The notes beneath the pieces are model-generated. The model had not been told where the DNA came from, ran no database searches, and saw only the letters and a program-made list of their open reading frames with translations. Below are positions 8,331-16,670 of a stretch of 17,734 nucleotides of DNA, in pieces. Made by a program: the position numbers and the translations under genes. This DNA comes from an uncultured Planctomycetaceae bacterium. GTDB lineage: Bacteria > Planctomycetota > Planctomycetia > Pirellulales > Pirellulaceae. The stretch's first letter is position 1; every line of letters starts with the position of its first letter. The stretch covers positions 1 through 17,734 of the forward strand of contig CALBSZ010000612.1 of NCBI GenBank assembly GCA_937967665.1, read 5' to 3'.

Positions 8331-8639
8331 GACAGCAGCGACGGGCTAGCAAACGATGGGTTCTTTCGCATTCTACGTTGCTGGTACTTGCGAAACCAGT
8401 CCAATATGACGCGACTTCCACTCGCTCCGGGAACGATTTTGGGTTGTGCCTCAAGGCCAGAGAAAGGGTGGCTGTGGTGGAGCGAAGCGACCCCACAGGT
8501 TCCTGAATTCCGGGGACTCGCTACGCTCGATCCCGGCCACCCATCACAGCAACTTGCTTGTTGAGACAAATCCTGGTGCGCTAAACCAAGCTCAGCGACC
8601 AGTGACATGGAAAACGATGGCATTCGTGTGACGCGGGAA
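8331..8639. other. Intergenic gap between the kinase gene and priA
   Basis: 309 bases between the 5' end of the kinase gene and the 3' end of priA, both on the minus strand. Apart from the inverted repeat listed separately, I see no coding region. The open frames crossing it are rich in Ser and Arg, look like no protein family and run into priA on the wrong frame. It must hold the kinase promoter and possibly a priA terminator, but no clear -35/-10 pair or T-tailed stem could be picked out by eye. Confidence 0.5.
8466..8542. repeat. Imperfect 77-base inverted repeat (hairpin-forming intergenic element)
   Basis: The outer arms GGGTGGC (8466-8472) and GCCACCC (8536-8542) are exact inverse complements. 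Inside them GAGCGAAGCGA (8480-8490) pairs with TCGCTACGCTC (8518-8528) at 10 of 11 positions, and CCCC (8491-8494) faces GGGG (8512-8515). The centre holds TGAATTCC. The intervening halves do not pair, so the element is a bulged hairpin. GAGCGnAGCGA-containing palindromes of this kind look like dispersed intergenic repeats (REP- or MITE-like). It lies upstream of the kinase gene and downstream of priA, so it may influence either transcript's end. Copy number elsewhere cannot be seen here. Confidence 0.6.
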
Positions 8640-10928
8640 CTACAGCATATCAAACGGATCGACGTCAACGACCCATTGGACTTCTTCGGGTGGTTTCAGT
8701 TTGCCCGCCACCTGGCTGACGATGCGGCGCAAGTCGTCACGCTGAGGGCCTTGGATCAGAATATGAAAACGAAACTTGCCGCGTACCTTCTCGATCGGTG
8801 CCGGAGCCGCTCCCAGGATGCGGCAAGAAACGCCCTGTTGCTCGGCCCGTTCGCGCAACTGGTCCGCGAAGTGTCCGGCAAACTCTTCTGTGGCAAATTG
8901 CAGCGTTCCGCGAAGGATCACGCGGTGCATCGCGCCGGCCTGCGGGTAACCGAACTCCTGCCGCGTCGGCAACTCATTTTCCGCAAATTGGACGTAGTCG
9001 TGCCGCGCCGCTGCCACAATGGCGGGATGGTCCGGACTGAAGGTCTGCACCAGCACCCGTCCGCCGCGATCACCTCGTCCCGTGCGGCCGGCCACTTGCG
9101 TCACCAACTGAAATGTCCGTTCGGACGCGCGAAAGTCGGGGAAATGCAAAGCCGTATCGGCATTGATTACTCCGACTAGCGTCACGTTCGGAAAATCAAG
9201 GCCCTTGGCGATCATTTGCGTGCCCAGCAGGATTTTCACGTCACCACTGCGGAAACGTGCCAGGGCCGCTTCGTGGCTGCCCGGTTTTTGCATGGTGTCG
9301 CTGTCCATCCGCAAGCAGGACATGTTGGGAAAACGGGCGTGGACTTCCGCTTCCAGTTTTTGCGTTCCCAGGCCGGCGTAACGGATCCCCTCGAAATTAC
9401 ATTCGGGGCAGCGATGCGGCGCTTTGGTTTCGAAGTCGCAGTAATGGCAGACGGCCTTGTCCCCTTCGCGATGGTGCGTCAAGGCGATGTCGCAGTCGGC
9501 ACACTTCACGACATGCCCGCAGGCGGGGCACTGGATGCTGGTCGAAAAGCCGCGGCGATTCAGCAGCAAGATGACCTGGCCGTTGTCCTTCAACGCCTGG
9601 TCCATCGCCTGACGCAGAGGCTGGCTGATCGCTCCGCGGCTGTACTTGTTTTCGAATTCCGTGCGCAGATCGATCGTACCGACATGAGGCAGCGGCAGGT
9701 TCAGGACGCGCCGCGGCATGTCGACCAGCTTCACGGACGGGTCGGTTTGCGCGGCGTACCAGCTTTCCAATGAAGGCGTGGCCGAACCCAGCACGAGCGG
9801 AATATTTTCCGCTTTCGCGCGTTGGATGGCGACGTCGCGCGCGTGATAGCGGGGCATCGTGTCCTGTTTGAACGACGAATCATGTTCCTCGTCCAGGACA
9901 ATCAACCCCAGATGCGGCGTGGGAGCGAAAATGGCGCTTCGCGCTCCCACGACGACCTGGATATTGCCCCGCGCGATCTGCTGCCAGTGCCAGTGACGTT
10001 CAGCCGGACTGAGGTTGCTGTGCAGCACGGCGACCCGTTCAAACCGCGAACGAAATCGCTGCTTCGTTTGCGGTGTCAAGCTGATTTCAGGAACCAAAAC
10101 GATGGCCTGGCGTCCAAATTGGATGACTTCGTCAATCGCCTGAATATAGACTTCCGTCTTGCCGCTCCCCGTGACGCCGTGGATCAGGATCGTTTCGTGG
10201 TCACGGCTGTGAATCGATGCCAGGACCACGCCCAGTGCCTGGCGCTGGTCGTCGTTCAATTCAGGAGCTGTCGATTTCTGTGTCGGACGTTCGTCGTGCT
10301 GCGTGTGTTGCACGCGCCGTAATTCGGCCTTGACCAACTTCTTGTCGCGCAGCGCGTTGAGCGGCGCCATGGTGCAGCCGACCAGTTCCATGATGCGCGC
10401 CGCTGACAGGGGCGATGCCGAGGCGCCAATGGTACGCAGTACTTCTGCCTGCTTGCGAGGCAATTTCAGTTGCGTGACCCTGGCCGCGACGTTGGTCGGC
10501 ACGCTGAATAGAAGCAGTTCTCGTGTGCCGGCCCTGCCGCGGACTCCCGCCGGGATGACGGCTTCCAGCACCTGGCCCCACGGACACAGGTAGTAGTCGG
10601 ACATCCATTTCGTCAGTCGCAGCATGGCGGGCGAAAGCAGTTCGCGGCTGTCCAAAACACCCTGCACGTCCTTCAAACGGCGGCCGCCCACGGAACCGTT
10701 GCGCAGTTCAACACAATAGCCTACCACCAGCCGATTGCCCCGACCCAGCGGAACGCGCACGCGGCAGCCGGCCGCCAGCGTCTCGCGCATTGTACCGGGC
10801 ACGGCATAGTCGAAGGGGCCGTGCGGCGCTTCGGGAAAGACAACGGTGGCTACCAGGCGTTCGTCCGCGTCGTCCAGTTCCCAGGGAGCCGGATCGGGTT
10901 GGAATAAAGCTTGCTGCTGTTTACTCAT
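8640..10928 (-). CDS. priA: Primosomal protein N' (replication restart helicase PriA)
   Basis: Predicted 762-residue superfamily 2 DNA helicase that recognises stalled forks and starts replisome reloading. Numbered from the ATG at 10928: an N-terminal fork-binding domain (about 20-110), a winged-helix region, Walker A GVTGSGKT (251-258), DEEH (346-349), SATPS (about 383-387), and a zinc-binding insert with four CxxC pairs (467/470, 476/479, 494/497, 507/510). All eight cysteines are present. The rest forms the second helicase lobe (QMIAKGLDFPNVTLVG, QVAGRTGRGDRGG) and the C-terminal domain ending VQWVVDVDPFDML. The ATG was preferred to the upstream in-frame GTG at 10973 because AGGTGG sits 4 bases before it and the extra 15 residues are not family-like. 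The gene diverges from nadD across about 110 bases. Confidence 0.96.
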   Translation of the reverse strand: MSKQQQALFQPDPAPWELDDADERLVATVVFPEAPHGPFDYAVPGTMRETLAAGCRVRVPLGRGNRLVVGYCVELRNGSVGGRRLKDVQGVLDSRELLSPAMLRLTKWMSDYYLCPWGQVLEAVIPAGVRGRAGTRELLLFSVPTNVAARVTQLKLPRKQAEVLRTIGASASPLSAARIMELVGCTMAPLNALRDKKLVKAELRRVQHTQHDERPTQKSTAPELNDDQRQALGVVLASIHSRDHETILIHGVTGSGKTEVYIQAIDEVIQFGRQAIVLVPEISLTPQTKQRFRSRFERVAVLHSNLSPAERHWHWQQIARGNIQVVVGARSAIFAPTPHLGLIVLDEEHDSSFKQDTMPRYHARDVAIQRAKAENIPLVLGSATPSLESWYAAQTDPSVKLVDMPRRVLNLPLPHVGTIDLRTEFENKYSRGAISQPLRQAMDQALKDNGQVILLLNRRGFSTSIQCPACGHVVKCADCDIALTHHREGDKAVCHYCDFETKAPHRCPECNFEGIRYAGLGTQKLEAEVHARFPNMSCLRMDSDTMQKPGSHEAALARFRSGDVKILLGTQMIAKGLDFPNVTLVGVINADTALHFPDFRASERTFQLVTQVAGRTGRGDRGGRVLVQTFSPDHPAIVAAARHDYVQFAENELPTRQEFGYPQAGAMHRVILRGTLQFATEEFAGHFADQLRERAEQQGVSCRILGAAPAPIEKVRGKFRFHILIQGPQRDDLRRIVSQVAGKLKPPEEVQWVVDVDPFDML

Positions 10929-11028
10929 GTAGCCACCTGAACGCCTGGCCGTTACGATAACAGACGGGGCCACGCGGTTGTAGTCGGGGTGCGCGTGGCT
11001 CGCGGCAAGTCAACGCGAGGAGCAAATC

Positions 11029-11034
11029 AGGAGG
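11029..11034 (+). promoter_or_regulatory. Strong Shine-Dalgarno sequence of nadD
   Basis: AGGAGG followed by AAAA and then the ATG at 11039. It fixes the nadD start over the possible upstream frame starting at 10989 and suggests efficient translation. It is the clearest ribosome-binding site in the window, where most genes have weak ones. Confidence 0.85.
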
Positions 11035-11038
11035 AAAA

Positions 11039-11650
11039 ATGCGGCTGGGTGTATTTGGCGGGTCCTTCGATCCGGTTCACTACGGGCATTTGTTGCTGGC
11101 CGAGTACTCGCGTGAATCCGCGCGGCTCGATCGCGTCCTATTCATGCCCGCCGCCGTGCCTCCCCACAAACAGCAAAAGGAACTCGCCTCGGACAAACAG
11201 CGTATTGAAATGTTGAAGCTGGCGATCGCCGGGCACGACGCGTTCGAAGTATCCGACCTGGAAATCAGCCGCGGCGGCGTCAGCTATACGGTCGATACGC
11301 TGTCCGCGGTCCGCGCACGGTTTCCCCATGCCGAACTGTTCTTTCTGATGGGCGCGGATTCACTCGAAGAATTTCCGACCTGGCGCAGCCCCGAGCAGAT
11401 ATGCGAACTCGCCATCCCAATGGTCGTCCGCCGTCCGGGATCCGCGCCGCCCGATGTGTCTGCCTTGTCCGCGTACCTCACCGCCGACCGGCTGCAACAA
11501 GCGCGCGACTGCCGGGTCGATATGCCCTTGATCGAGCTCAGTAGCACGGAAATCCGTCGCCGCGTCGCGGCCGGTTGCAGCATTTGTTTTCAAACGCCGC
11601 GGGCCGTGGAACAGTACATCAAATCCGCCGGATTGTATGCGCCGGCTTAA
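11039..11650 (+). CDS. nadD: Nicotinate-nucleotide adenylyltransferase
   Basis: Predicted 203-residue enzyme of NAD synthesis that joins ATP and nicotinate mononucleotide to form deamido-NAD. It has the nucleotidyltransferase signature GGSFDPVHYGH (7-17), the PPHK element (41-44) that binds substrate, 'LMGADSLEEFPTWRSPEQI' (103-121), and SSTEIRRR (168-175), the second nucleotide-binding motif. Length and motif order are normal, and the protein looks intact. A strong AGGAGG precedes the ATG. The next reading frame begins 14 bases after the stop with its own GGGAG, so the two probably form an operon. In many bacteria nadD is followed by rsfS; here it is not. Confidence 0.97.
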   Translation: MRLGVFGGSFDPVHYGHLLLAEYSRESARLDRVLFMPAAVPPHKQQKELASDKQRIEMLKLAIAGHDAFEVSDLEISRGGVSYTVDTLSAVRARFPHAELFFLMGADSLEEFPTWRSPEQICELAIPMVVRRPGSAPPDVSALSAYLTADRLQQARDCRVDMPLIELSSTEIRRRVAAGCSICFQTPRAVEQYIKSAGLYAPA

Positions 11651-11664
11651 TTGGGAGCGGAACC

Positions 11665-12005
11665 ATGGGAAACCTGTTACTGCAAGACGTCACGTACGAG
11701 AACGAGAAGACCGCCTGGGGAAACTGGCGGCGGTATGCCCATTCAATATCGGGACTTTGTTCCTCGCATGACCCATCCGCCGGGCTGGTTAAAAGCGGCG
11801 GACTATGAAACCTTCGACGCGGCGGTCGATGCAGCCAATCGGTGGCTCGAAAAAAAATCAAGTCAAGCTGTTGAATCTGGAAACGGTGGTGCTGCCGAAT
11901 ACCTGGAGCCCTCACGAAGAGGGCTCCAACGACTCGTCGTTAGGCACGGCAGGCGAGTTCCCGAGCCTGTGGCATCAATTCGTTCGCGTCTGGTTTTACG
12001 GCTAG
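11665..12005 (+). pseudogene. Small conserved hypothetical gene with broken reading frame
   Basis: Three short frames read in succession like one protein. A frame opening at ATG 11665, 7 bases after GGGAG, gives MGNLLLQDVTYENEKTAWG and stops as a 47-residue peptide. A second frame from ATG 11735 gives MPIQYRDFVPRMTHPPGW and continues to the eight-A run at 11850-11857. A third frame after the run gives NQVKLLNLETVVLPN, then EEGSNDSSLGTAGE and WHQFVRVWFYG, with its stop at 12003-12005. Removing one A joins frames two and three into an 89-residue protein of even composition, which strongly suggests a 1-base insertion, a sequencing error, or slippage at the A run. The first frame may be the true 5' end with a second shift near 11730, or a remnant of another gene. 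The protein resembles planctomycete hypotheticals with a 'NxETVVLPN' core; the function is unknown. Confidence 0.65.
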
Positions 12006-12044
12006 TGCGAGTCGCACGGACGTGAGGCCTACGGGTGACGAGCG

Positions 12045-15000
12045 CTATCCTGCTGCCTCGGCAAGTAGCTGCAAGAGTTCGTTTGAGATGCGTTCGAAAA
12101 GATCAGCTGTCGATGGCGTGCTGGTCGTCGGAGGACGCCGCCGCGGCGAGCCATTGCGATCACGAGCTATCGGAGAGTGCACCGCATATGGCGGCCCGCT
12201 GTCAGTCGGCTGGTCCGCATTGTAGAACCGTTGTCCGGACAGTTCGCGTACAATGGGGGATAAGGGTTCTACAATGACGTCTTCCGCTACGATCAACATC
12301 GCTGGGGGCGGCAGGGGAGCCGGTGGCGTGATCAACCGTAACGCGGCATCAAAATTCGTGGCGTGATCGCGGGCGATGGCCAGGTCGGCGCCGTCGACAA
12401 GCTGGTCGCGATTGTAATCGTAGGCATTGTCGACTTCCGCCGAGTCCGTTGCGTTGTCACGTGCCCCAGCAAACGCGAACGCATCCGCACCAGGGAATGG
12501 CGAATCTCCGGAGTCGCCAACCGCGTTGCCGATGTAGAAGATGTCGTCTTCTGAAAGTTGTGTTTGAGCGGTCGCCAGCACGGTAACCTCCAACCACTTG
12601 TTCCGAATTGCTCCGTCCGGCCAGATGATTGTGACTCGTTCCGAATCGCCGAGCCCCGCATTGCCGCGCGTGGCAACTTCGATCGGTGCTGGGGCATCAG
12701 ACCAGCTACTGACGTCGTCCGAGTTGCCTACCCGGAAACGAAAGTCGGCCGCGGTAATCTGTCCCGAACCCGCAGGACGGGCAATATCGACCATGATGCC
12801 GTTGATGCCTCGATCAAACGATGTGTAACTGGCGCTTGTGGCCGCTTCACCGGATCGCAATACACGTTTATCGCGGGCAATGGCGATATCGTCATCGCTA
12901 TTTGCGGAAATCATGTTGTTATCAAAGTACGAGTTGTTGTAGAACACGTGCGTGCCGGGAAGCGATCCAACCTGCGTATGGTCGATGTAATCGCCAAACA
13001 TCAACGCATCGCCAACGTTAACTTCTTGCCGTGGATCGTCCGGCGGCAACATCGCTGCACCGTCACGCCAAACCAGCTCTTGGCCGCTCAGCAGGTCGGT
13101 TGTGAAAGTCGACGGCGTCGTCGGCGAGTGGCCGGAGGGAACGACCTCATTGATCGTGTAGCCACCCGTTATTGGCCCTGGATCACTTGTGGTTACGAGC
13201 AGCGATCCAAATTCAAGTGCCGTAGCATGCCCGCGGCCATCAGCGGCTACCACTTCGGCTTGAATCCGGACGTTTCTTAGCCCCGTTTCATTGCCGGAAT
13301 GAGAAACGAAGCAATGGCCAAACACGTTGTCGCCCGACGCGCCGTCGCAGTGACCTCCATCATCAATCAAAGCGACATGCGAGATGCCGTTGTCGTACTC
13401 GCCGTCGCGCAAGAAGGCATTCGTGACTCGCGAAAGGGTATTGCTTCCAGTTTGTACCTCGCCACGGAGTTGGGCAAACGATCCGTTATTCACCAGGATG
13501 TAATTTGGATCGAGTTCGGCGTTGGTGATCTGCGGAGCCTCGCCCAGATCGACCGGATCGATGTCGATCGTATACACTTGCCTCGCATTGGATGGACCGC
13601 GGATGTAAGTCACCTGGTCTCCCGCTGAATTCATCGTGAAGCTATAGGCGCTGCTCAAGACCGGAGAGAAGTTATCGATCGCCGTTACCAGATCCAGGCT
13701 GCCGCTGCCATCCGTCCGGTAGATGTGTTGGCTGTCTCCGACCAACAACAGAGAGCCGTCATGGGATATATGCTGGCTCGCGCTAAACGTCCCGTCGGCC
13801 GGTGGTCCGGTTGCTAAAACGCGATGATCACCTCCAAAGAAGTTGGACACGCCCGCCTCGTCGACCGCCGCTGTCCCAATGCCATGTTGTATCAGGTAAT
13901 GGATGGTTGAACCGTCTCCGCTGATGCCCCCTTGTGATAGAAAATCGGCATTAATGATCGAGTGCAATTCCGATCCATCTTCATTGACACCGAACAGGTA
14001 CTCCCCATCCTGCATCTTGGCACCAAACACGATCCGTGAGCCGTCGCTTGATATATCCAAGGCATTGCCCGAGGAATGGAACTGAGTCACATTTTTGGAC
14101 AGGAGATTCTCCACATCCGTCCGTCGGACGATCGCCCTGGCATTTTTCGGCGTGTCCATGGCATCCGCATCGATCACATACAATCCCGCCTCCACTTGTG
14201 TTCCCAGGAAACTGCAATATCGATCAGCCGTGTAAAAGACTTTCGAACCATCAGAAGAGATCCTGAAACGCACGGACCCTGTGCTGTACGTCCAGCAGTG
14301 TCCGATTTCGCCAACCCCGTCGGCACCGACAACCCTGACAACGCAACAATTGTTTGTGTCGTGAGTTCGTCGAGCCGACATGATCGTCGAGCCGTCGTCG
14401 CTAATGTCGATGGCGAACGTGTTGCCGAGCGGAGAGTCCACTTCCTGGCGATTCGTGCCGTCAACGTCCATCACGATGATGTGTGCTTGCTGGTTCGATC
14501 CGTAAGTGTCGTAGCGATATACAACACGCTGGCCGTTGCCGCTGATAACCGGCGAGATACCCTCGACGGTAGCTGGCTCTTGACTTAGCTGGTGGTAAGC
14601 CAGCGTCCGAACGACTTGATCGTCGTGGACATTCGCCACGCTCGGTAGAAGATCCTCGAACCAGAATTCACCTGCGGCGTTCGTTGACGCCGTTCGGTCG
14701 ACTTGATTTCCTTGGGCATTCATGCCAGTCAGTGTGAACTCGACGCCAGCCAAGGGTAAATCAACCTGCGGATCATAATCGCCGTTGTTGTCCGTATCTT
14801 CGAACTTGAAGCCATGAATCGAGCCAGGCAAGGTGTTGCCGAAGTCGAGGTTCTCGATCGATTGGCTGTCTGCCACGCTTATGTCGTAATGCCCTGAGGC
14901 CGGATACGTTTGCAAGTAGCCGGATTGGTGTACTTCACGCACCTGGTAATCGCCCGGCGCCACGTTCTCGAACCAATAGTGACCTGGTTCGCCTTCGTGA

Positions 15001-16490
15001 TCGTGCGTCACCTGCGTATTGACAACTTGTCCCGTTCCCTCATCGACTAACTCAATCGTCCAGCCGTTCAAACCGGGTTCATTCGGGTCGCGGACTCCGT
15101 CGCCATCGATGTCGTTAAACTTGCGACCGTGAATCGAACCGGCCGTTGCGGGTTCGACCGCCGTCAACCGCATGACGAACACGTCGGATGTGCCTTGTTC
15201 GCCGTTGAACACGTCACCCGAGAACACGATCTTCCCGTCGGGAGCCAATGCCATGTCACGGGCAACAATGTTGCCTTCGGCAATCGTGTGTGTTACCGTG
15301 CCGCCGGTGCCAAAGCTGGTGTCGAGCTGTCCGTTGGCATGATAAACCGCCGCGGCCACACCGCTTTCGTTTCCGCCCGCGACGATCCGGCCGTCGTCTG
15401 TCAGTGCCAGGTTTTCCACGACTGCGGCGACCGGGAAGGCAGTTGTTACGAAACCGTTTCCTGATGTGCCGAACGTGTTGTCTACTGTGCCGTTGTCGTT
15501 TATCCGCAGTAGTGTAAAGTCGTCGTTCGATGCGGTGGAAACACCGATCACCGCCTGGTTGCCTTGCAAGACAACGGCGGTTGCAAAGTCACTTTGCCCC
15601 GGAGCGACGTCGATTGTGAAGATTCCGTCGGCATTGAACGTTGTGTCCAAAGTCCCGTCGGTGTTGTAACGAATAACGATCACATCGTTACTGCCAGCGT
15701 TGTTCACATCGCCGCCACCGACAACGTAGATCTTCCCATCATCGCGGACGACAACTTCTTTGACTCGCTCGGTCACCCCCGGGAAGTCCACTTGGTCGAA
15801 CGATTCCGATAACGATCCATCCGGATTGAATCGAGCAGCAGCAATCCCATTCTGCGTCGCAGGGGACATGATCGTCAGGTTTGCCGCTCCGGCAGCAACG
15901 ATGCTCCCGTCGGACTGAAGTGCAGAGGCATCCACTTCCGCGGACTTGTTGATGCCGGGTTGGAACGTGGCCAGCCCGTCGGTATCGAAGTTCGTATCGA
16001 AATCGCCCGCCGCAGTCAGCCGCGCAATTCCATAGTCGTAGCCACTTCCCGTCACTTCCGCGCGACCTGCCGTCACAATGTTGCCGTCGGCTTGGATCAG
16101 CAGGTTGTCGCCGCGGTTGCCGTCATCGTAATCACCAAAGTTGAAGACCAGCTTTCCATCGACATCGAACGAAGTGTCGGGATTGCCAGCGGCGGTAAAT
16201 CGCGACATGGCGAACAAATACCGGCCGTCGTTGACGTCCTTCTCCGCTTCGCCGGAGACCACAAGTTTTGAATCCGGCTGAACCGCAACGGCGTAACCTC
16301 GGTCAAACCCGCCACTGGCAACACCATAGTCCAGGATCGCGTAACCGTCGCCATCGAATGTCGTATCGAGTTCGCCGGCAAGGAGTCGTCTGTCTTCGAG
16401 CGTTTCAACACGTAGGTACCGCTCACGAACGTTTTGTCGCCGGCGACGGAGAACGCGATGAAGACCGATGTCTCGCGTGGAGGTCTTCAC
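12045..16490 (-). CDS. Giant multi-domain extracellular protein with two predicted propellers and dockerin-type C-terminus
   Basis: Predicted 1481 residues from a GTG start; an in-frame TGA lies 8 codons upstream. The N-terminus has an Arg-rich stretch and the planctomycete LEDRRLLA motif (31-38), taken as an export signal although no classical hydrophobic signal peptide is seen. Seven delta-60-type repeats follow (about 41-445; FDGDG-like marks at about 45, 108, 168, 231, 286, 340, 393). Then come two SdrD_B-like domains (451-553 and 556 to about 620), a region of seven ISxDGS-type PD40/TolB-like blades (about 645-980), a module with DDGGHCDGASGDNVFGHC resembling choice-of-anchor domains (about 985-1100), and the planctomycete C-terminal module with FYIGNAVGDSGDS. 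A dockerin-type calcium loop DYNRDQLVDGADL (1358-1370), a Pro-rich linker and a tail ending RISNELLQLLAEAAG complete it. It probably sits at the cell surface or is secreted. It is a tandem neighbour and paralogue of the next gene. Confidence 0.9.
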   Translation of the reverse strand: MKTSTRDIGLHRVLRRRRQNVRERYLRVETLEDRRLLAGELDTTFDGDGYAILDYGVASGGFDRGYAVAVQPDSKLVVSGEAEKDVNDGRYLFAMSRFTAAGNPDTSFDVDGKLVFNFGDYDDGNRGDNLLIQADGNIVTAGRAEVTGSGYDYGIARLTAAGDFDTNFDTDGLATFQPGINKSAEVDASALQSDGSIVAAGAANLTIMSPATQNGIAAARFNPDGSLSESFDQVDFPGVTERVKEVVVRDDGKIYVVGGGDVNNAGSNDVIVIRYNTDGTLDTTFNADGIFTIDVAPGQSDFATAVVLQGNQAVIGVSTASNDDFTLLRINDNGTVDNTFGTSGNGFVTTAFPVAAVVENLALTDDGRIVAGGNESGVAAAVYHANGQLDTSFGTGGTVTHTIAEGNIVARDMALAPDGKIVFSGDVFNGEQGTSDVFVMRLTAVEPATAGSIHGRKFNDIDGDGVRDPNEPGLNGWTIELVDEGTGQVVNTQVTHDHEGEPGHYWFENVAPGDYQVREVHQSGYLQTYPASGHYDISVADSQSIENLDFGNTLPGSIHGFKFEDTDNNGDYDPQVDLPLAGVEFTLTGMNAQGNQVDRTASTNAAGEFWFEDLLPSVANVHDDQVVRTLAYHQLSQEPATVEGISPVISGNGQRVVYRYDTYGSNQQAHIIVMDVDGTNRQEVDSPLGNTFAIDISDDGSTIMSARRTHDTNNCCVVRVVGADGVGEIGHCWTYSTGSVRFRISSDGSKVFYTADRYCSFLGTQVEAGLYVIDADAMDTPKNARAIVRRTDVENLLSKNVTQFHSSGNALDISSDGSRIVFGAKMQDGEYLFGVNEDGSELHSIINADFLSQGGISGDGSTIHYLIQHGIGTAAVDEAGVSNFFGGDHRVLATGPPADGTFSASQHISHDGSLLLVGDSQHIYRTDGSGSLDLVTAIDNFSPVLSSAYSFTMNSAGDQVTYIRGPSNARQVYTIDIDPVDLGEAPQITNAELDPNYILVNNGSFAQLRGEVQTGSNTLSRVTNAFLRDGEYDNGISHVALIDDGGHCDGASGDNVFGHCFVSHSGNETGLRNVRIQAEVVAADGRGHATALEFGSLLVTTSDPGPITGGYTINEVVPSGHSPTTPSTFTTDLLSGQELVWRDGAAMLPPDDPRQEVNVGDALMFGDYIDHTQVGSLPGTHVFYNNSYFDNNMISANSDDDIAIARDKRVLRSGEAATSASYTSFDRGINGIMVDIARPAGSGQITAADFRFRVGNSDDVSSWSDAPAPIEVATRGNAGLGDSERVTIIWPDGAIRNKWLEVTVLATAQTQLSEDDIFYIGNAVGDSGDSPFPGADAFAFAGARDNATDSAEVDNAYDYNRDQLVDGADLAIARDHATNFDAALRLITPPAPLPPPAMLIVAEDVIVEPLSPIVRELSGQRFYNADQPTDSGPPYAVHSPIARDRNGSPRRRPPTTSTPSTADLFERISNELLQLLAEAAG

Positions 16491-16670
16491 TTCCGGTTCC
16501 TTTATGTCAATTCACGAAACTGGCGAACCTCGAGAAATACCAGGCTATGCAAGTAGAATATGGAAAACGAGGCAGTTTTTGCGACAACGAATTCTGGCAG
16601 TATGAATGCGATTGTTGTTTGTGTGACATATCGATGAGTAGTGTACGCTCGAACGCAAACTCAAGCACGC
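16491..16670. other. Intergenic region between the two surface-protein genes
   Basis: 180 AT-richer bases separating the stop of the upstream paralogue from the GTG of the giant protein. It contains the ribosome-binding site listed separately. No T-tailed hairpin was seen after the upstream stop, so read-through from the upstream gene is possible. A short frame of 40 codons (16507-16629, minus) looks non-coding. Confidence 0.4.
16498..16503 (-). promoter_or_regulatory. Ribosome-binding site supporting the GTG start at 16490
   Basis: On the minus strand AAAGGA stands 7 bases before the GTG start codon at 16490. Together with the in-frame stop a few codons upstream, it decides this start, which places the LEDRRLLA motif at the expected distance from the N-terminus. 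Confidence 0.7.

Noticed and set aside
10929..10973. Upstream GTG start for priA
   Set aside because: The ATG at 10928 has AGGTGG before it, and the added 15 residues do not look like the PriA N-terminus.
12045..16490. Idea that the repeats in the giant gene are a CRISPR-like or tandem DNA array
   Set aside because: The periodicity is at the protein level (53-63 residues) with diverged DNA; it is explained by delta-60 and PD40 repeats.
16505..16510. TTGACA on the minus strand before the giant protein gene, resembling a -35 box
   Set aside because: It overlaps the ribosome-binding site region, leaving no room for a -10 box and transcript start before the GTG.
16507..16629. 40-codon minus-strand frame between the surface-protein genes
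   Set aside because: No ribosome-binding site and no family resemblance; most likely chance.
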